Source: Episyrphus balteatus (taxonomy: Eukaryota; Arthropoda; Insecta; Diptera; Syrphidae). Taken from it: a DNA stretch of 64,000 bases. Location: assembly GCF_945859705.1 (NCBI RefSeq), contig NC_079134.1:14797545-14861544 (forward strand), given 5' to 3'. Both the position numbers and the translations under genes were made by a program. Below, in pieces: positions 48,943 through 57,771 of this stretch. The notes beneath the pieces are model-generated. The model worked only from the letters and a program-made list of their open reading frames with translations. It searched no databases and had not been told where the DNA came from. How positions within the stretch are numbered: the stretch's first letter is position 1; every line of letters begins with the position of its first letter.

Positions 48943-49545
48943 CACTTGCACCACCGCTGCACCACGTCCGCACCATTATCAGAAATTTCTATTGCACCAC
49001 ACCACGTCCGCACCATGATCAAAAATGTCTACACCGCCGCACCACCGCTGCACCACGTCCGCACCATTTCATTTTGAAAAATGAAAAAATATGAAAAAAA
49101 TTCGGTGCACCACCCCCGCACCACGACTGCACCACGTCCGCTCCATTTTAATTTGGAATGAAAAAATTCTATTCTCGTACTTATAGATATGTTTAAGTCG
49201 TCTTCAAAGTTATTTTGACTTAAGTAACAAATTGCCAGTTCATACAAACATGATTTAGTGGTCGAGTGGTTAAAGCGTTGGACTCCTAATTGAAAGTGCT
49301 CTGGATACTCGGCTTCAAATCTCCTTCTTAGTTATTTTTTTTTTATTTTTCAATAATTCAAAATTATGTATCATGGTGCGGCGAATTTTTCACACAAAAT
49401 TAAATGGTGCGGACATGGTGTAGTCGTGGTGCGGCGGTGGTGCACTGAATTTTTTTCATATTTTTTTCATTTTTTCAAAATTAAATGGTGCAGACGTGGT
49501 GCAGCGGTTTAGACATTCTTTAAATGTTAAATGGTGCAGCGGTCA
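48943..49545. repeat. GGTGC-rich inverted repeat with tRNA-like core
   Basis: The left arm (48943-49155) is built of GCACCACGTCCGCACCAT units. The right arm (49371-49545) is its inverted counterpart, with ATGGTGCGGACATGGTGTAG-type units. The arms also pair through ATTTTCATTTTTT/ATGAAAAAATATGAAAAAAA-type linkers. The arms are far more GC-rich than their surroundings. Three units lie in each arm, so it is a minisatellite arranged as a mirror. Confidence 0.7.
49252..49330 (+). other. tRNA(Ser/Leu)-like relic
   Basis: GTGGTCGAGTGGTTAAAGCG resembles the A-box region of a long-variable-arm tRNA. GTTGGACTCCTAATTGAAAG resembles its anticodon arm, GTGCTCTGGATACTC a variable arm, and GGCTTCAAATCTC a degraded B box. 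The acceptor stem does not close and the B box is mutated, so it is a pseudo-tRNA or tRNA-derived SINE part. Confidence 0.5.
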
Positions 49546-49830
49546 AGATTTATTTTTCTTTTCTTTCTTTCTTTTTTTCTTTAAAAATTCAATTTCTATT
49601 TTTACTTGTTTACATTAGGTACAAAAACATAAATGAAAACTTAGTGCAAAAATTACAATCAATAGTTATTTTTACAAAGAACAAAGACGCCGACATAGCT
49701 AACTTTTAATATTTGGATAAAATAAAACTCATTTTGATGTTAATTAGTTTAAATTTTTTGAGCGAACACAGACTTAATTCACCATTTACAATAATTTACA
49801 TAAATAAAATTCACCCTTATTATTGAAACA

Positions 49831-49836
49831 TTTATT
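49831..49836 (-). terminator. Polyadenylation signal, gene 3
   Basis: TTTATT on the plus strand (AATAAA on the gene strand), about 156 bases after the gene 3 stop. Confidence 0.4.
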
Positions 49837-49991
49837 AGATATTTTATTTTTGATTTATGTGTTTAAGCTATAAATGTATTGCAGAATATGTATTTTTTTA
49901 TTCACATCTAAGAAAATGCATAGATACATGAAAAGTGAAACATATTTTAAAAAATTATTTTAAAAAATCTTAACAGATCTTAACAAATCTT

Positions 49992-51749
49992 TTATTTCCA
50001 GGCTACTTTTATTTTCTGTAATTTTTTTGAGTTAGACGATTTTTTCAAGACTCTCAAAATTTTCAAGCCAAATTTTTCATACAAAAATATAACTGAAGCC
50101 ATTAAAAATCCAAAAATTACGCAATTCCATCCAAATTGCAAATGTTCCAATGTCAAAGGCGTATGTTCAACTTCAGGGCTTATTTCTCTATTCAATTCTA
50201 TTTTCAGTCCAGCTTGAACAGCTTGTGCCACAGTATCTCTTTCCCATTTCATTAGCAATCCTGTTTCAAATGTTCGCACCAAAAAAGTATTGAAAATCTC
50301 TGTGAACCTTGAATGTGCTGGCAACAAGAAGGTTTGAAAATATTCTCCAAAAGTATTAATCGAACTCATACGAAATAATGGTTTAAAAAAATAAGCTTGA
50401 AAGGCAAGAATAAAATCAGCTTTATCCTTGGAAAGGATATAGGCATAATTAATACTTTGCATTGAGTTTAAATTCTTTTCGAAAGTTTCATAATCGACTT
50501 CAAGTCGAATTTTATCAAATATCATTTCTTCTCGATTAGTTAGCATTTGTTTAGAAAGACGTTCATTATAACCGTAAGGTATTAAAATTGTAATATTATT
50601 TTCGATTAGATCTTCGAAAGAATCAAATTGTTTAACCTTGATAAAAACTGTCAAAAACGATGTAAAAAAATCAATATAAAAGTTTCCAAAAATAAAAGTA
50701 AACACTAAAACTTGAGTATGAAATCGATAAGCTGTCGTAGGAATTCTTGATGGTAAATTCATCATCCTCAGATAAGTTTCACTAAAACTTTGCCATAAAT
50801 CAGCTTGATAATTCGAAAAAATGTCCTTTATATAATCCATCAGGAAAATATAAATAAAAGTGAGTAAAAGAAAGAACCAAACTGTTGGAGAAAATGGTTT
50901 AACAAAGTATTGATGAGATTTAATATTCTGATTCAAAGGCACCACAATTACGAGACTATTGATTCTCGTAGGATAACTATAATCGAATCCTGTAAGTGTA
51001 TAGAATGCGTTCGAGGATATATCAATAGCATCATTCGCAGTTGCTGAAATTATTGCAAACCTATCAAATTTTGTTGAGTTTTCAAGTATTACGTCTTCAA
51101 AAGTAGCATTGCAAATTTTTACGAAATTAACAATGATTTGTCCAAAGTCTCCACCAACTTTTCGTTGTCCTTTTTTATTTGTGTACCAAAAACTTCGTGG
51201 AATGTCAGTTTGAACTGTTGTTCGAAATGGGAAACCATTAAAGTCCCTCAAAGCATTCGGCAATGGTTGGTCCTTGGTGATTGATAGCTCTTGAATGGGC
51301 TGGTCTGCATAGAAAAGATAACCATATGAAGTTTTGTTGGTATAACCAAAGATCCTTGTAAACTTTTGATTCCAAAAATATTCAAAATTTATCCCAAGCT
51401 CTTTGATTGTATTTGCATGAATAATTACGAATTTTCGAACTTTCAGTTTTTCAATCACTTGCTGGAACATTATTTCTGAGTTTGGGTTTTCTGTGTCCAC
51501 TACCAAAATAGTATTTCTTTCTACTTCCTTGACAACATTTGGAGACTTATTTGTAAATATTAAAACTGGCTTAAAATTATGAACTTTCATGAAATTCGCC
51601 AATAAATCATTATCAATTCCAACAAACGCCAAAGTTGCGGAATCACTTTCACTATGAACTTTTTGAATAAGATTATCTAAGCCATTATTTTTTATTCCAA
51701 AGATAACTTCAAGCTGCGGTATCAGAATTAAAAACTTCAAAAAGTGCAT
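49992..51749 (-). CDS. Divergent ionotropic receptor, intronless (IR gene 3)
   Basis: Intact 585-residue frame with the family layout: signal peptide-like 1-18 (MHFLKFLILIPQLEVIFG), N-terminal domain to about 171, S1 173-285, M1 286-308 (FSPTVWFFLLLTFIYIFL), pore loop 316-336 (ADLWQSFSETYLRMM), M2 341-370 with FFTSFLTVFIKVK, S2 373-535, M3 538-560, lysine-rich tail 561-585 ending KIKVAWK. Before DYSYP the S1 reads AFYTLTG, so the classical ligand-binding arginine is absent. It shares features with both pairs: TFLL/FIFGNFYID with genes 1-2, QAVQAG and GFDYSYP with gene 4. It diverges from gene 4 across 3.2 kb. The start aligns with MQFLN of gene 4. Confidence 0.92.
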   Translation of the reverse strand: MHFLKFLILIPQLEVIFGIKNNGLDNLIQKVHSESDSATLAFVGIDNDLLANFMKVHNFKPVLIFTNKSPNVVKEVERNTILVVDTENPNSEIMFQQVIEKLKVRKFVIIHANTIKELGINFEYFWNQKFTRIFGYTNKTSYGYLFYADQPIQELSITKDQPLPNALRDFNGFPFRTTVQTDIPRSFWYTNKKGQRKVGGDFGQIIVNFVKICNATFEDVILENSTKFDRFAIISATANDAIDISSNAFYTLTGFDYSYPTRINSLVIVVPLNQNIKSHQYFVKPFSPTVWFFLLLTFIYIFLMDYIKDIFSNYQADLWQSFSETYLRMMNLPSRIPTTAYRFHTQVLVFTFIFGNFYIDFFTSFLTVFIKVKQFDSFEDLIENNITILIPYGYNERLSKQMLTNREEMIFDKIRLEVDYETFEKNLNSMQSINYAYILSKDKADFILAFQAYFFKPLFRMSSINTFGEYFQTFLLPAHSRFTEIFNTFLVRTFETGLLMKWERDTVAQAVQAGLKIELNREISPEVEHTPLTLEHLQFGWNCVIFGFLMASVIFLYEKFGLKILRVLKKSSNSKKLQKIKVAWK

Positions 51750-51793
51750 CTTTAATTAAAAGAAATTCTTTAAAGAGCAATTTCGATAAAACT

Positions 51794-51825
51794 GGCCACC
51801 TTTCACAGTAAAATGTTTTTGAATG
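51794..51825 (-). promoter_or_regulatory. Proximal IR core-promoter motif, gene 3
   Basis: On the gene strand: CATTCAAAAACATTTTACTG, then TGAAAGGTGGCC, about 45 bases before the ATG. Upstream TGTTTCATTC matches the gene 4 copy. Confidence 0.5.
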
Positions 51826-52586
51826 AAACAATCAGGGAACTCAGTTATTATGGTGCAAAAAATCTATTTAAAAAATAAAACCCTTTTAAGATAGAAACTT
51901 GATAGAAATAAACTAAAATACGTATCTTTACTTTTTATCGAGCAGGCAATGATTATGGCTTTATACACTTTTAAGTGGAAGGATATGTTATATCGATTAG
52001 ACATAAAATTATTCATTTTTATATTCAAGTATTTCATCAAACTGAACATAGAAATTCCTGGGTAGGTAAATCAACTAAACTTAAAATGTATTTAGACACT
52101 TCCCATGAAAAAATTTTTTTTTATAACGATCAATAACAAAACAATCTGTTCAAAAATTTCAACGAAGTAACCTCTTGACTTATAAAAAAAATAGTAGGTA
52201 CCTTTAAAAAAAATTAATTGTCTTCGACGAAGTTGGAGTTATTTGAAAAGCAATCGGGCTCATTATGAATTCCATTCGTATCGAAAATTTACTACGATCG
52301 GATTTTGTGATGGTTTTATTCGGAAATCTTAGAAATTTTCCGATACGATGGAACACTCTTGATAAGACGAATATCATGAAAACTCTTAGGCTCACAGAGA
52401 TAGTTTAAGAAGCTGGGCTGATTTTATTGGATTAATAAGTCTTAAGATTGTCATACGTTGTCTTTTTACACAAATACGACTAGAAATTAAGAACTAAAAT
52501 CACAAAAGACCAGAAAAATCGGGTATTTTTTTCATTTCCAGTACCTAAGTGTTGTTGACAATGTTGCTTTCAAAATTTGTAACAAA
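51826..52586. other. Intergenic stretch upstream of IR gene 3
   Basis: No gene. Short minus-strand frames here lack motifs. Enhancers for genes 3 and 4 could lie in this interval. Confidence 0.5.
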
Positions 52587-53824
52587 AAAAAAAATAAAAT
52601 GCACAACTATGTCGCACGAACTTGCTCTTAGAGTTCAAGTTGCTTAAGTTTTAAAGACTTTTTATATAGAAACTTGGGAAATGTAGGTATACATATAAAA
52701 CTAAAAAAAAAAAAACCAAAAAAAAAAAAAAATTCATTTTTGAAAAAAAAATAAAACAAAATCTGAAATCAAATCGCCCCACAAAACAAGTACGCAGTTT
52801 TATTTGATATATTAAGGTGCATTTTTAGAAAAAAAATTTTCAAAATCGTTAGAGCCGTTTTTTAAAAAACTAATTTTTTATAAATAATTTTTTGAAAAAA
52901 AAGTTTTAAAATAAAATTGGTATGCCATTTTGTAGAAATCACTAATCAACATCTAAAAACGAAATTTCAAAAAAATTCAATGTCCCGTTTTCGAAAATTT
53001 GATTTTTCAAAAAAAAATTTTCAAATTTTTTTTTTAAATCCAAAAAATTATTTTTTTCAAAATTTTATTTTTGGCTTATATTAAAAGTATATAAATGCTT
53101 TTGTATAAAAAATTTCGTTGAAATACAATAAGCAGTTTTGCAGAAAATCCGATTTGAAAAAAGCGGTCCTATGGCAGGCACCGTTAATAATGATTTTCAA
53201 CAAATTTTTTTTTCTTTAAAAGATGGATCTTTTGGATTTTTTTAACAAAATCGTTGGAGCCGTTTTCGTGAAATTAAACTTTTCCGAAATTTTTGTATGA
53301 CAGGTACCGTTATTTTTGGTCCAAAAAAAATTATTCCAAAAACCCCTCTGGAGAGTCTCCAAAAACTGCTACATAGCAAGTTTGGGGTCAATCGGTCCAT
53401 CCGTTTAGGCTCTAGTTAATTATACAGACAGACAGGCAGACTGACAGACAGACGGACAGATGGACTTCCGGCACCCACTTTTTTGGAATTCTCTATCATC
53501 GTAATGTCATGGAAAAATGTTATCTCAACTTTTTTTTTTTTTTGTACGAATACATAACTTGATTACAGGGTATCCCAAAAGTAATGGATCAAACGAAATG
53601 TGCTGATAGGCCAACTTTAGGGCTCTCAGAATTTGGTAACTTGTTCATCCCAAATCCTTACAGTTTTTTCACAAAAACTGCATTAAATCGAAAACCGTAA
53701 GGATTTGGGATGAACAAGGTACCAAATTCTGAGAGCCCTAAAGTTGGCCTATCAGCATATTTCGTTTGATCCATTACTTTTGGGACACCCTGTATAACAC
53801 CTATATCGCAAGTAAAAATTGGGT
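52587..53824 (-). mobile_element. Helentron/DINE-like repeat, copy C, carrying a mariner-type MITE
   Basis: Reverse-oriented copy matching 23053-24046 and 27312-27950. The complement reads CAATTTTTACTTGCGATATA at one end and AGAGCAAGTTCGTGCGACAT near the other. It holds the GTCT-type microsatellite (CAGACAGACAGGCAGACTGA at about 53428). It is interrupted at 53566-53792 by a hairpin MITE. Confidence 0.6.
53566..53792. mobile_element. Mariner-type hairpin MITE, 227 bp
   Basis: Near-perfect inverted arms of about 105 bp start CAGGGTATCCCAAAAGTAAT and, on the complement, CAGGGTGTCCCAAAAGTAAT. Target TA lies on both sides (53564-53565, 53793-53794). Copy A of the host repeat reads straight through this position, giving the empty site. 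The GGGTGTCCCAAAAGT terminus resembles mariner-type ends. Confidence 0.8.
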
Positions 53825-53967
53825 CTATGATATTTTTTTCTTTTTCTTTATTTTTTATTATTTTGTATTTTCTTTCTTACTTCTTTAAAATGAAACAAAA
53901 CATTTCTGGAAGTTATTTATAATAAATATAATAATGGTGATATTATTATCTCTTTTATATATATTTT

Positions 53968-54400
53968 TTTTTTTTTGACGTAACGTCTTATAAATCGATG
54001 AACCATGCGGCAGCATCGACGAAAAAGTGACGCCATTTTCTCCCGTTCCGACAAAAATTTCAGTTAAAAATAAACACAAATTTTCTATAGCTATTTAAAA
54101 ATGAAAGATTTTTATAAATTCCATCATTTAGTAGGGTTAATAGGGAATAAATAAATAGAATTTTTTTTTTTTGACAATTTGAAAAAAAATGGCATTCAAA
54201 AGATAATAAAAAAAAGTAACAGATTTTTTCTAAGTTTCTGCGTTTTAAAATATGAATTTTTGAAAAACACCTACTTTTTTGTCGGTATTTTTAAGGTGTT
54301 TTTTTTAGCAATTTTTTGGAACTTTCAAACATATAGGACATATAGGTATTAGCTACGCATATACACGTGCACAAAATTGAATAACTGAATAACGTGGAAA
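53968..54400 (+). mobile_element. Interspersed repeat family X, copy 3 (truncated)
   Basis: Starts TTTTTGACGTAACGTCTTAT, then ATCGATGAACCATG and AAAGTGACGCCATTTTCTCC, as in the other copies. It continues with CCATCATTTAGTAGGGTTAA and TGAATTTTTGAAAAACACCT, matching copy 2 to about 32530, and stops before the second half. Confidence 0.65.
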
Positions 54401-54789
54401 ACAAGACTAGAATCGTTTGGATGAAAAAGGCTAGAAAGGGGAGTATAATTCTAGTCAAGTGACCAACATATTTCCAATATTCGTTAAAAAAAAGTTGGAA
54501 ATTATCTCATTTTCTTATTAGTAGACTTTTCATTATATTTCTGTAGTTCAAAGTTCTTTAAGTTGAACATGTTCAAAGGTGACATAGAAGTAAATACATA
54601 ATATACTAACGACAAGGATATCAGGAAGTTTTGTCATCACCAAACATAACCGCGACGCATTTCAGGAAGCACACAAAATTAGATATTGAGGCTCTAAATG
54701 CCAGTGGAATAAAACCTTGCCTTCTCAGAAGTATTAAGAAATAGCATGATATATTAAGTAAGATAGTAAAATAATCATACCGACTCTCC
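54401..54789. other. Intergenic stretch upstream of IR gene 4
   Basis: No gene recognised; short minus frames lack motifs. Confidence 0.5.
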
Positions 54790-54829
54790 TGCATGGTGCA
54801 AAAGCACGAGCTTTGTCTTATAAATAACT

Positions 54830-54965
54830 CAAATCGTCTATAATTTACCATCTCGATGGAAAACAAAGATATAAAATAATTTGTTTACTTTGCGTTCGTA
54901 CCCAAAAATGTGTTTATTTTCAAAGTTGACTTTGACACTTTTGTGGTCAACTTTCGTGGTAGTTT
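54830..54965 (+). promoter_or_regulatory. Conserved upstream region of IR gene 4
   Basis: It aligns with the region upstream of psi-D (62930-63055, complement). Shared words: ATCTCGATGGAAAA, AAAATAATTTGTTTACTT, AAAAATGTGTTTATTTTC and ACTTTTGTGGTCAACTT-type. Conservation extends about 180 bases before the start. Confidence 0.55.
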
Positions 54966-55007
54966 CATTCAAAAATAATTTACTCTGCAAGGTGAATGGT
55001 GTTTCAT
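54966..55007 (+). promoter_or_regulatory. Proximal IR core-promoter motif, gene 4
   Basis: CATTCAAAAATAATTTACTC, then TGCAAGGTGAATGGTGTTTC. The ATG at 54996 lies inside this motif, which argues that it is not the translation start. Confidence 0.5.
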
Positions 55008-55013
55008 TCTGAA

Positions 55014-56765
55014 ATGCAGTTTTTGAATATTTGTAGTCTAATCCTACTTACTCAAATTGGGCACATTTGTACATTAAATATTGGTTTAAATAATATCATC
55101 GAAAATGTTTATACTGAAAGTGATTCAGGAATTTTGGCGTTCGTCGGATTTGATAGTGATTTTGTAACTACTTTTATGAAAGACAACAACTGTAAGCCAG
55201 TTCTAATATTTTCGAATAAAACTCCACTTTTTGTCGAAAATTTAGAAAGAAATACAATTTTGATTGTTGATATAGAAAAAGTTTACAAAAGAACTGTGCT
55301 TCAGCAATTCATTGATAAGCTTGCAGTTCGCAAATTCGTCATAATTTATGCGAACAATGTTAAAGACCTTAAAATATATTTCGAATACTTTTGGAATCAA
55401 CAGTTTACAAGGATCTTTGGATTAACCAATAATTCTTCATATGTTTACCTAAACTATGCAGACAATCCCATTCAAGAACTATCAATCTCCAAGAATCACC
55501 AATTGCCTAATGCCATGAAGGACTTCAATGGCCACCCAATCCGAACAACTGTTCAAGAATACATTCCGATATGTTTTTGGTATACAAATAAAAAAGGACA
55601 AAGAAAAATTGGTGGAATTTACGGACAAATGTTTCAAAGTTTCGTAGAAAACCAAAATGCTACTATTAAAGAAGTAATCCTTATAAATTCAGGAAGTCTA
55701 ATTATGACCGAAATGATGTCTCTAACGGCTAATGGAACAATTGATCTATCTTCAAATGTCTATGGTGCGGTAGAAGGATTCGATTACAGTTATCCTGTGG
55801 GAATGTTTGGTATGGGAATTCTGGTACCATATAATCGTGTTGTTAGATCTCATCAATACTTTGTGAAACCATTTTCTCCAGCTGTTTGGTGTTTAATTTT
55901 CCTCACTTATATTTATATTTTTCTCATGGATTACGTTAAAGACTTTTTTTCAAAATATCAAGCCAATTTATGGAATAGTTTTAGTCAAACTTTTCTAAAA
56001 ATGATAAATATGCCCTCAGATATTCCAACTAGAGCTCATCGTTTTCACATTCAAGTTCTATTATTTTCCTTCATCATTTCCAACTATTATATTGATTTTT
56101 TTACATCGTTCTTGACAGTCTTCATCAAAGTGAAACAATTTGATTCATTCAACGATTTATTCGAAAATAATGTAACGCTATTATTTCCATCCGCGCATTT
56201 GGGGGCTTTAAATGTTTGTAAAGAGGCTCTAAAACATAACGAAAAAATCGCTTTGGAAAAGATTCTACGACCAGTTGATTTTCAAACTTATTCAAACAAT
56301 TTGGATTCAATGAGAAATATAAGTAATTCTTATGTTCTTGCCCGAAATAAAGCTACTTTTCTAATTGGATTACAAGCTTACTATGAAAAACCACTTTTTC
56401 GTATGAGTTCGATTAAAATTTGCAAAGATTATTATCAAACATTCTTGTTAGCACGACATTCAAGATTGAAAGATCGTTTGAATAGTTTTATAGTGCGAAC
56501 TCTTGAAACTGGATTGACTATGAAATGGGATAAGGATGCTGTAGTGCAAGCTGTACAAGCTGGTTTCGGAATGGATTTTAATAAAAAAGCTAGCCCTGAA
56601 ATGGTGAATATACCGTTGACATTGAAGCATTTGTATTTTGGTTGGTATTGTTTGGCTTTTGGATTGTCATTGGCATCAGTTGTGTTTTTGTGTGAGAAAT
56701 TTGGTTGGAAAGTTTTGAGAATATTGAAGAAAATTCAAAAGAAACAAGAAAAGTGGGCAAAATGA
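55014..56765 (+). CDS. Divergent ionotropic receptor, intronless (IR gene 4)
   Basis: Intact frame, 583 residues from the preferred ATG at 55014 (MQFLNICSLILLTQIGHICT). An in-frame ATG at 54996 adds 6 residues, but it lies inside the conserved promoter motif and has no counterpart in psi-D (MQILN) or gene 3 (MHFLK). Counted from 55014: N-terminal domain to about 171, S1 174-286, M1 286-309 (FSPAVWCLIFLTYIYIFL), pore loop 316-336 (ANLWNSFSQTFLKMI, with N in place of the family D), M2 343-371 (SNYYIDFFTSFLTVF), S2 374-538, M3 541-563, tail 564-583. Before DYSYP it reads VYGAVEGF, again without the classical arginine. It appears the most diverged of the four, with psi-D as its closest relative. 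Confidence 0.92.
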   Translation: MQFLNICSLILLTQIGHICTLNIGLNNIIENVYTESDSGILAFVGFDSDFVTTFMKDNNCKPVLIFSNKTPLFVENLERNTILIVDIEKVYKRTVLQQFIDKLAVRKFVIIYANNVKDLKIYFEYFWNQQFTRIFGLTNNSSYVYLNYADNPIQELSISKNHQLPNAMKDFNGHPIRTTVQEYIPICFWYTNKKGQRKIGGIYGQMFQSFVENQNATIKEVILINSGSLIMTEMMSLTANGTIDLSSNVYGAVEGFDYSYPVGMFGMGILVPYNRVVRSHQYFVKPFSPAVWCLIFLTYIYIFLMDYVKDFFSKYQANLWNSFSQTFLKMINMPSDIPTRAHRFHIQVLLFSFIISNYYIDFFTSFLTVFIKVKQFDSFNDLFENNVTLLFPSAHLGALNVCKEALKHNEKIALEKILRPVDFQTYSNNLDSMRNISNSYVLARNKATFLIGLQAYYEKPLFRMSSIKICKDYYQTFLLARHSRLKDRLNSFIVRTLETGLTMKWDKDAVVQAVQAGFGMDFNKKASPEMVNIPLTLKHLYFGWYCLAFGLSLASVVFLCEKFGWKVLRILKKIQKKQEKWAK

Positions 56766-56797
56766 AATTTAAAAAAGTTTTTTTAGATACAAAATCG

Positions 56798-56803
56798 AAT
56801 AAA
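56798..56803 (+). terminator. Polyadenylation signal AATAAA, gene 4
   Basis: AATAAA 33 bases after the stop. Confidence 0.5.
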
Positions 56804-57241
56804 AGGTAATTTTATTTCCCAAAACTATATTAGACATGTTAAACCATAAATTTTATCATCAGCAAATAAAATATTTTTTTGAAAAATCATGTTTAAGTTT
56901 TATTTTCTCTGACTTGAATCTCATCATTAAAACAACACCAACAACATTGTCTTCATTCTGTTATCTGTTAACGGATTTGTTTGTGGACTATCATCATTTC
57001 ATCAGAATGCTTTGACTGATTTCGTTGGCAGTGTGTAAGTTAAGTTTTTTTTTCTAGTGTGACAGCAGCTGCTACCAATTGGACTACCTTTCAGAAAGCG
57101 TGATTTTTAGTTTTATTTTTGAAACTTATCAGGCAACTTTTGTTGTTTTGGAAGTTCGAAATCGAGCCTTTTATTTTGTAATCCGCAATTAGATATACAG
57201 TTCCATTCTTATCATATTTATCTCAAAACCAAATTTAATGT

Positions 57242-57528
57242 GCCCCCGAATGTATCCCGAACGTGTGCCGAATGTGCCCCGAAAGTGTCACGAGCAGAGT
57301 TTTTGCTCGGGACACGTACGGCTATTGAACCTTTAATGAGTAAGCTGATTGAAGATACAATTAAGAAGTAATATCCTAAAAGCAAAGATGATATTAATTA
57401 TGATTATATTATCTATGATAAAAGATATTTTTTTTATTAAAAACAATTTATCAGTAACAATTATTTTGTGCGTCTCATCTTAACTAGGGTAAAAATTTAC
57501 ACTAAGAGCCATGAATTAATGTAATTTA
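57242..57528 (-). repeat. Duplicated IR 3' flank (psi-BC copy) with CCGAATGTG minisatellite
   Basis: Counterpart of 36605-36857. It starts with degenerate CCCCGAATGTATCCCGAACG units, then AGAAGTAATATCCTAAAAGC and ATCAGTAACAATTATTTTGT. Unlike the psi-A copy it runs on to a recognisable IR C-terminal tail. Confidence 0.6.
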
Positions 57529-57771
57529 TCATTTTAAAAATACTTTTACCTTTTTAATTTGCTTGACTTTCAGAATTTTTTTTTGGTTTAAAATTAAACA
57601 TTTTGAAAAACCCACAAATCCTCTTCCACCCAAAAATCTCAAATATGCAAATTTTGTGCATATGTTTGAAAATCCACAAGGATTAGAATCTTTTCCTTTG
57701 AGATCCAAAATATGGTTTCTGAGTAGAAAACCTTTCGAAAAATGATTTTGGAAGTAAAATGGTAATATTGT

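Noticed and set aside
48943..49545. GGTGC repeats as a CRISPR array
   Set aside because: Units are variable, mirrored and eukaryotic minisatellite in style, with no uniform repeat-spacer pattern.
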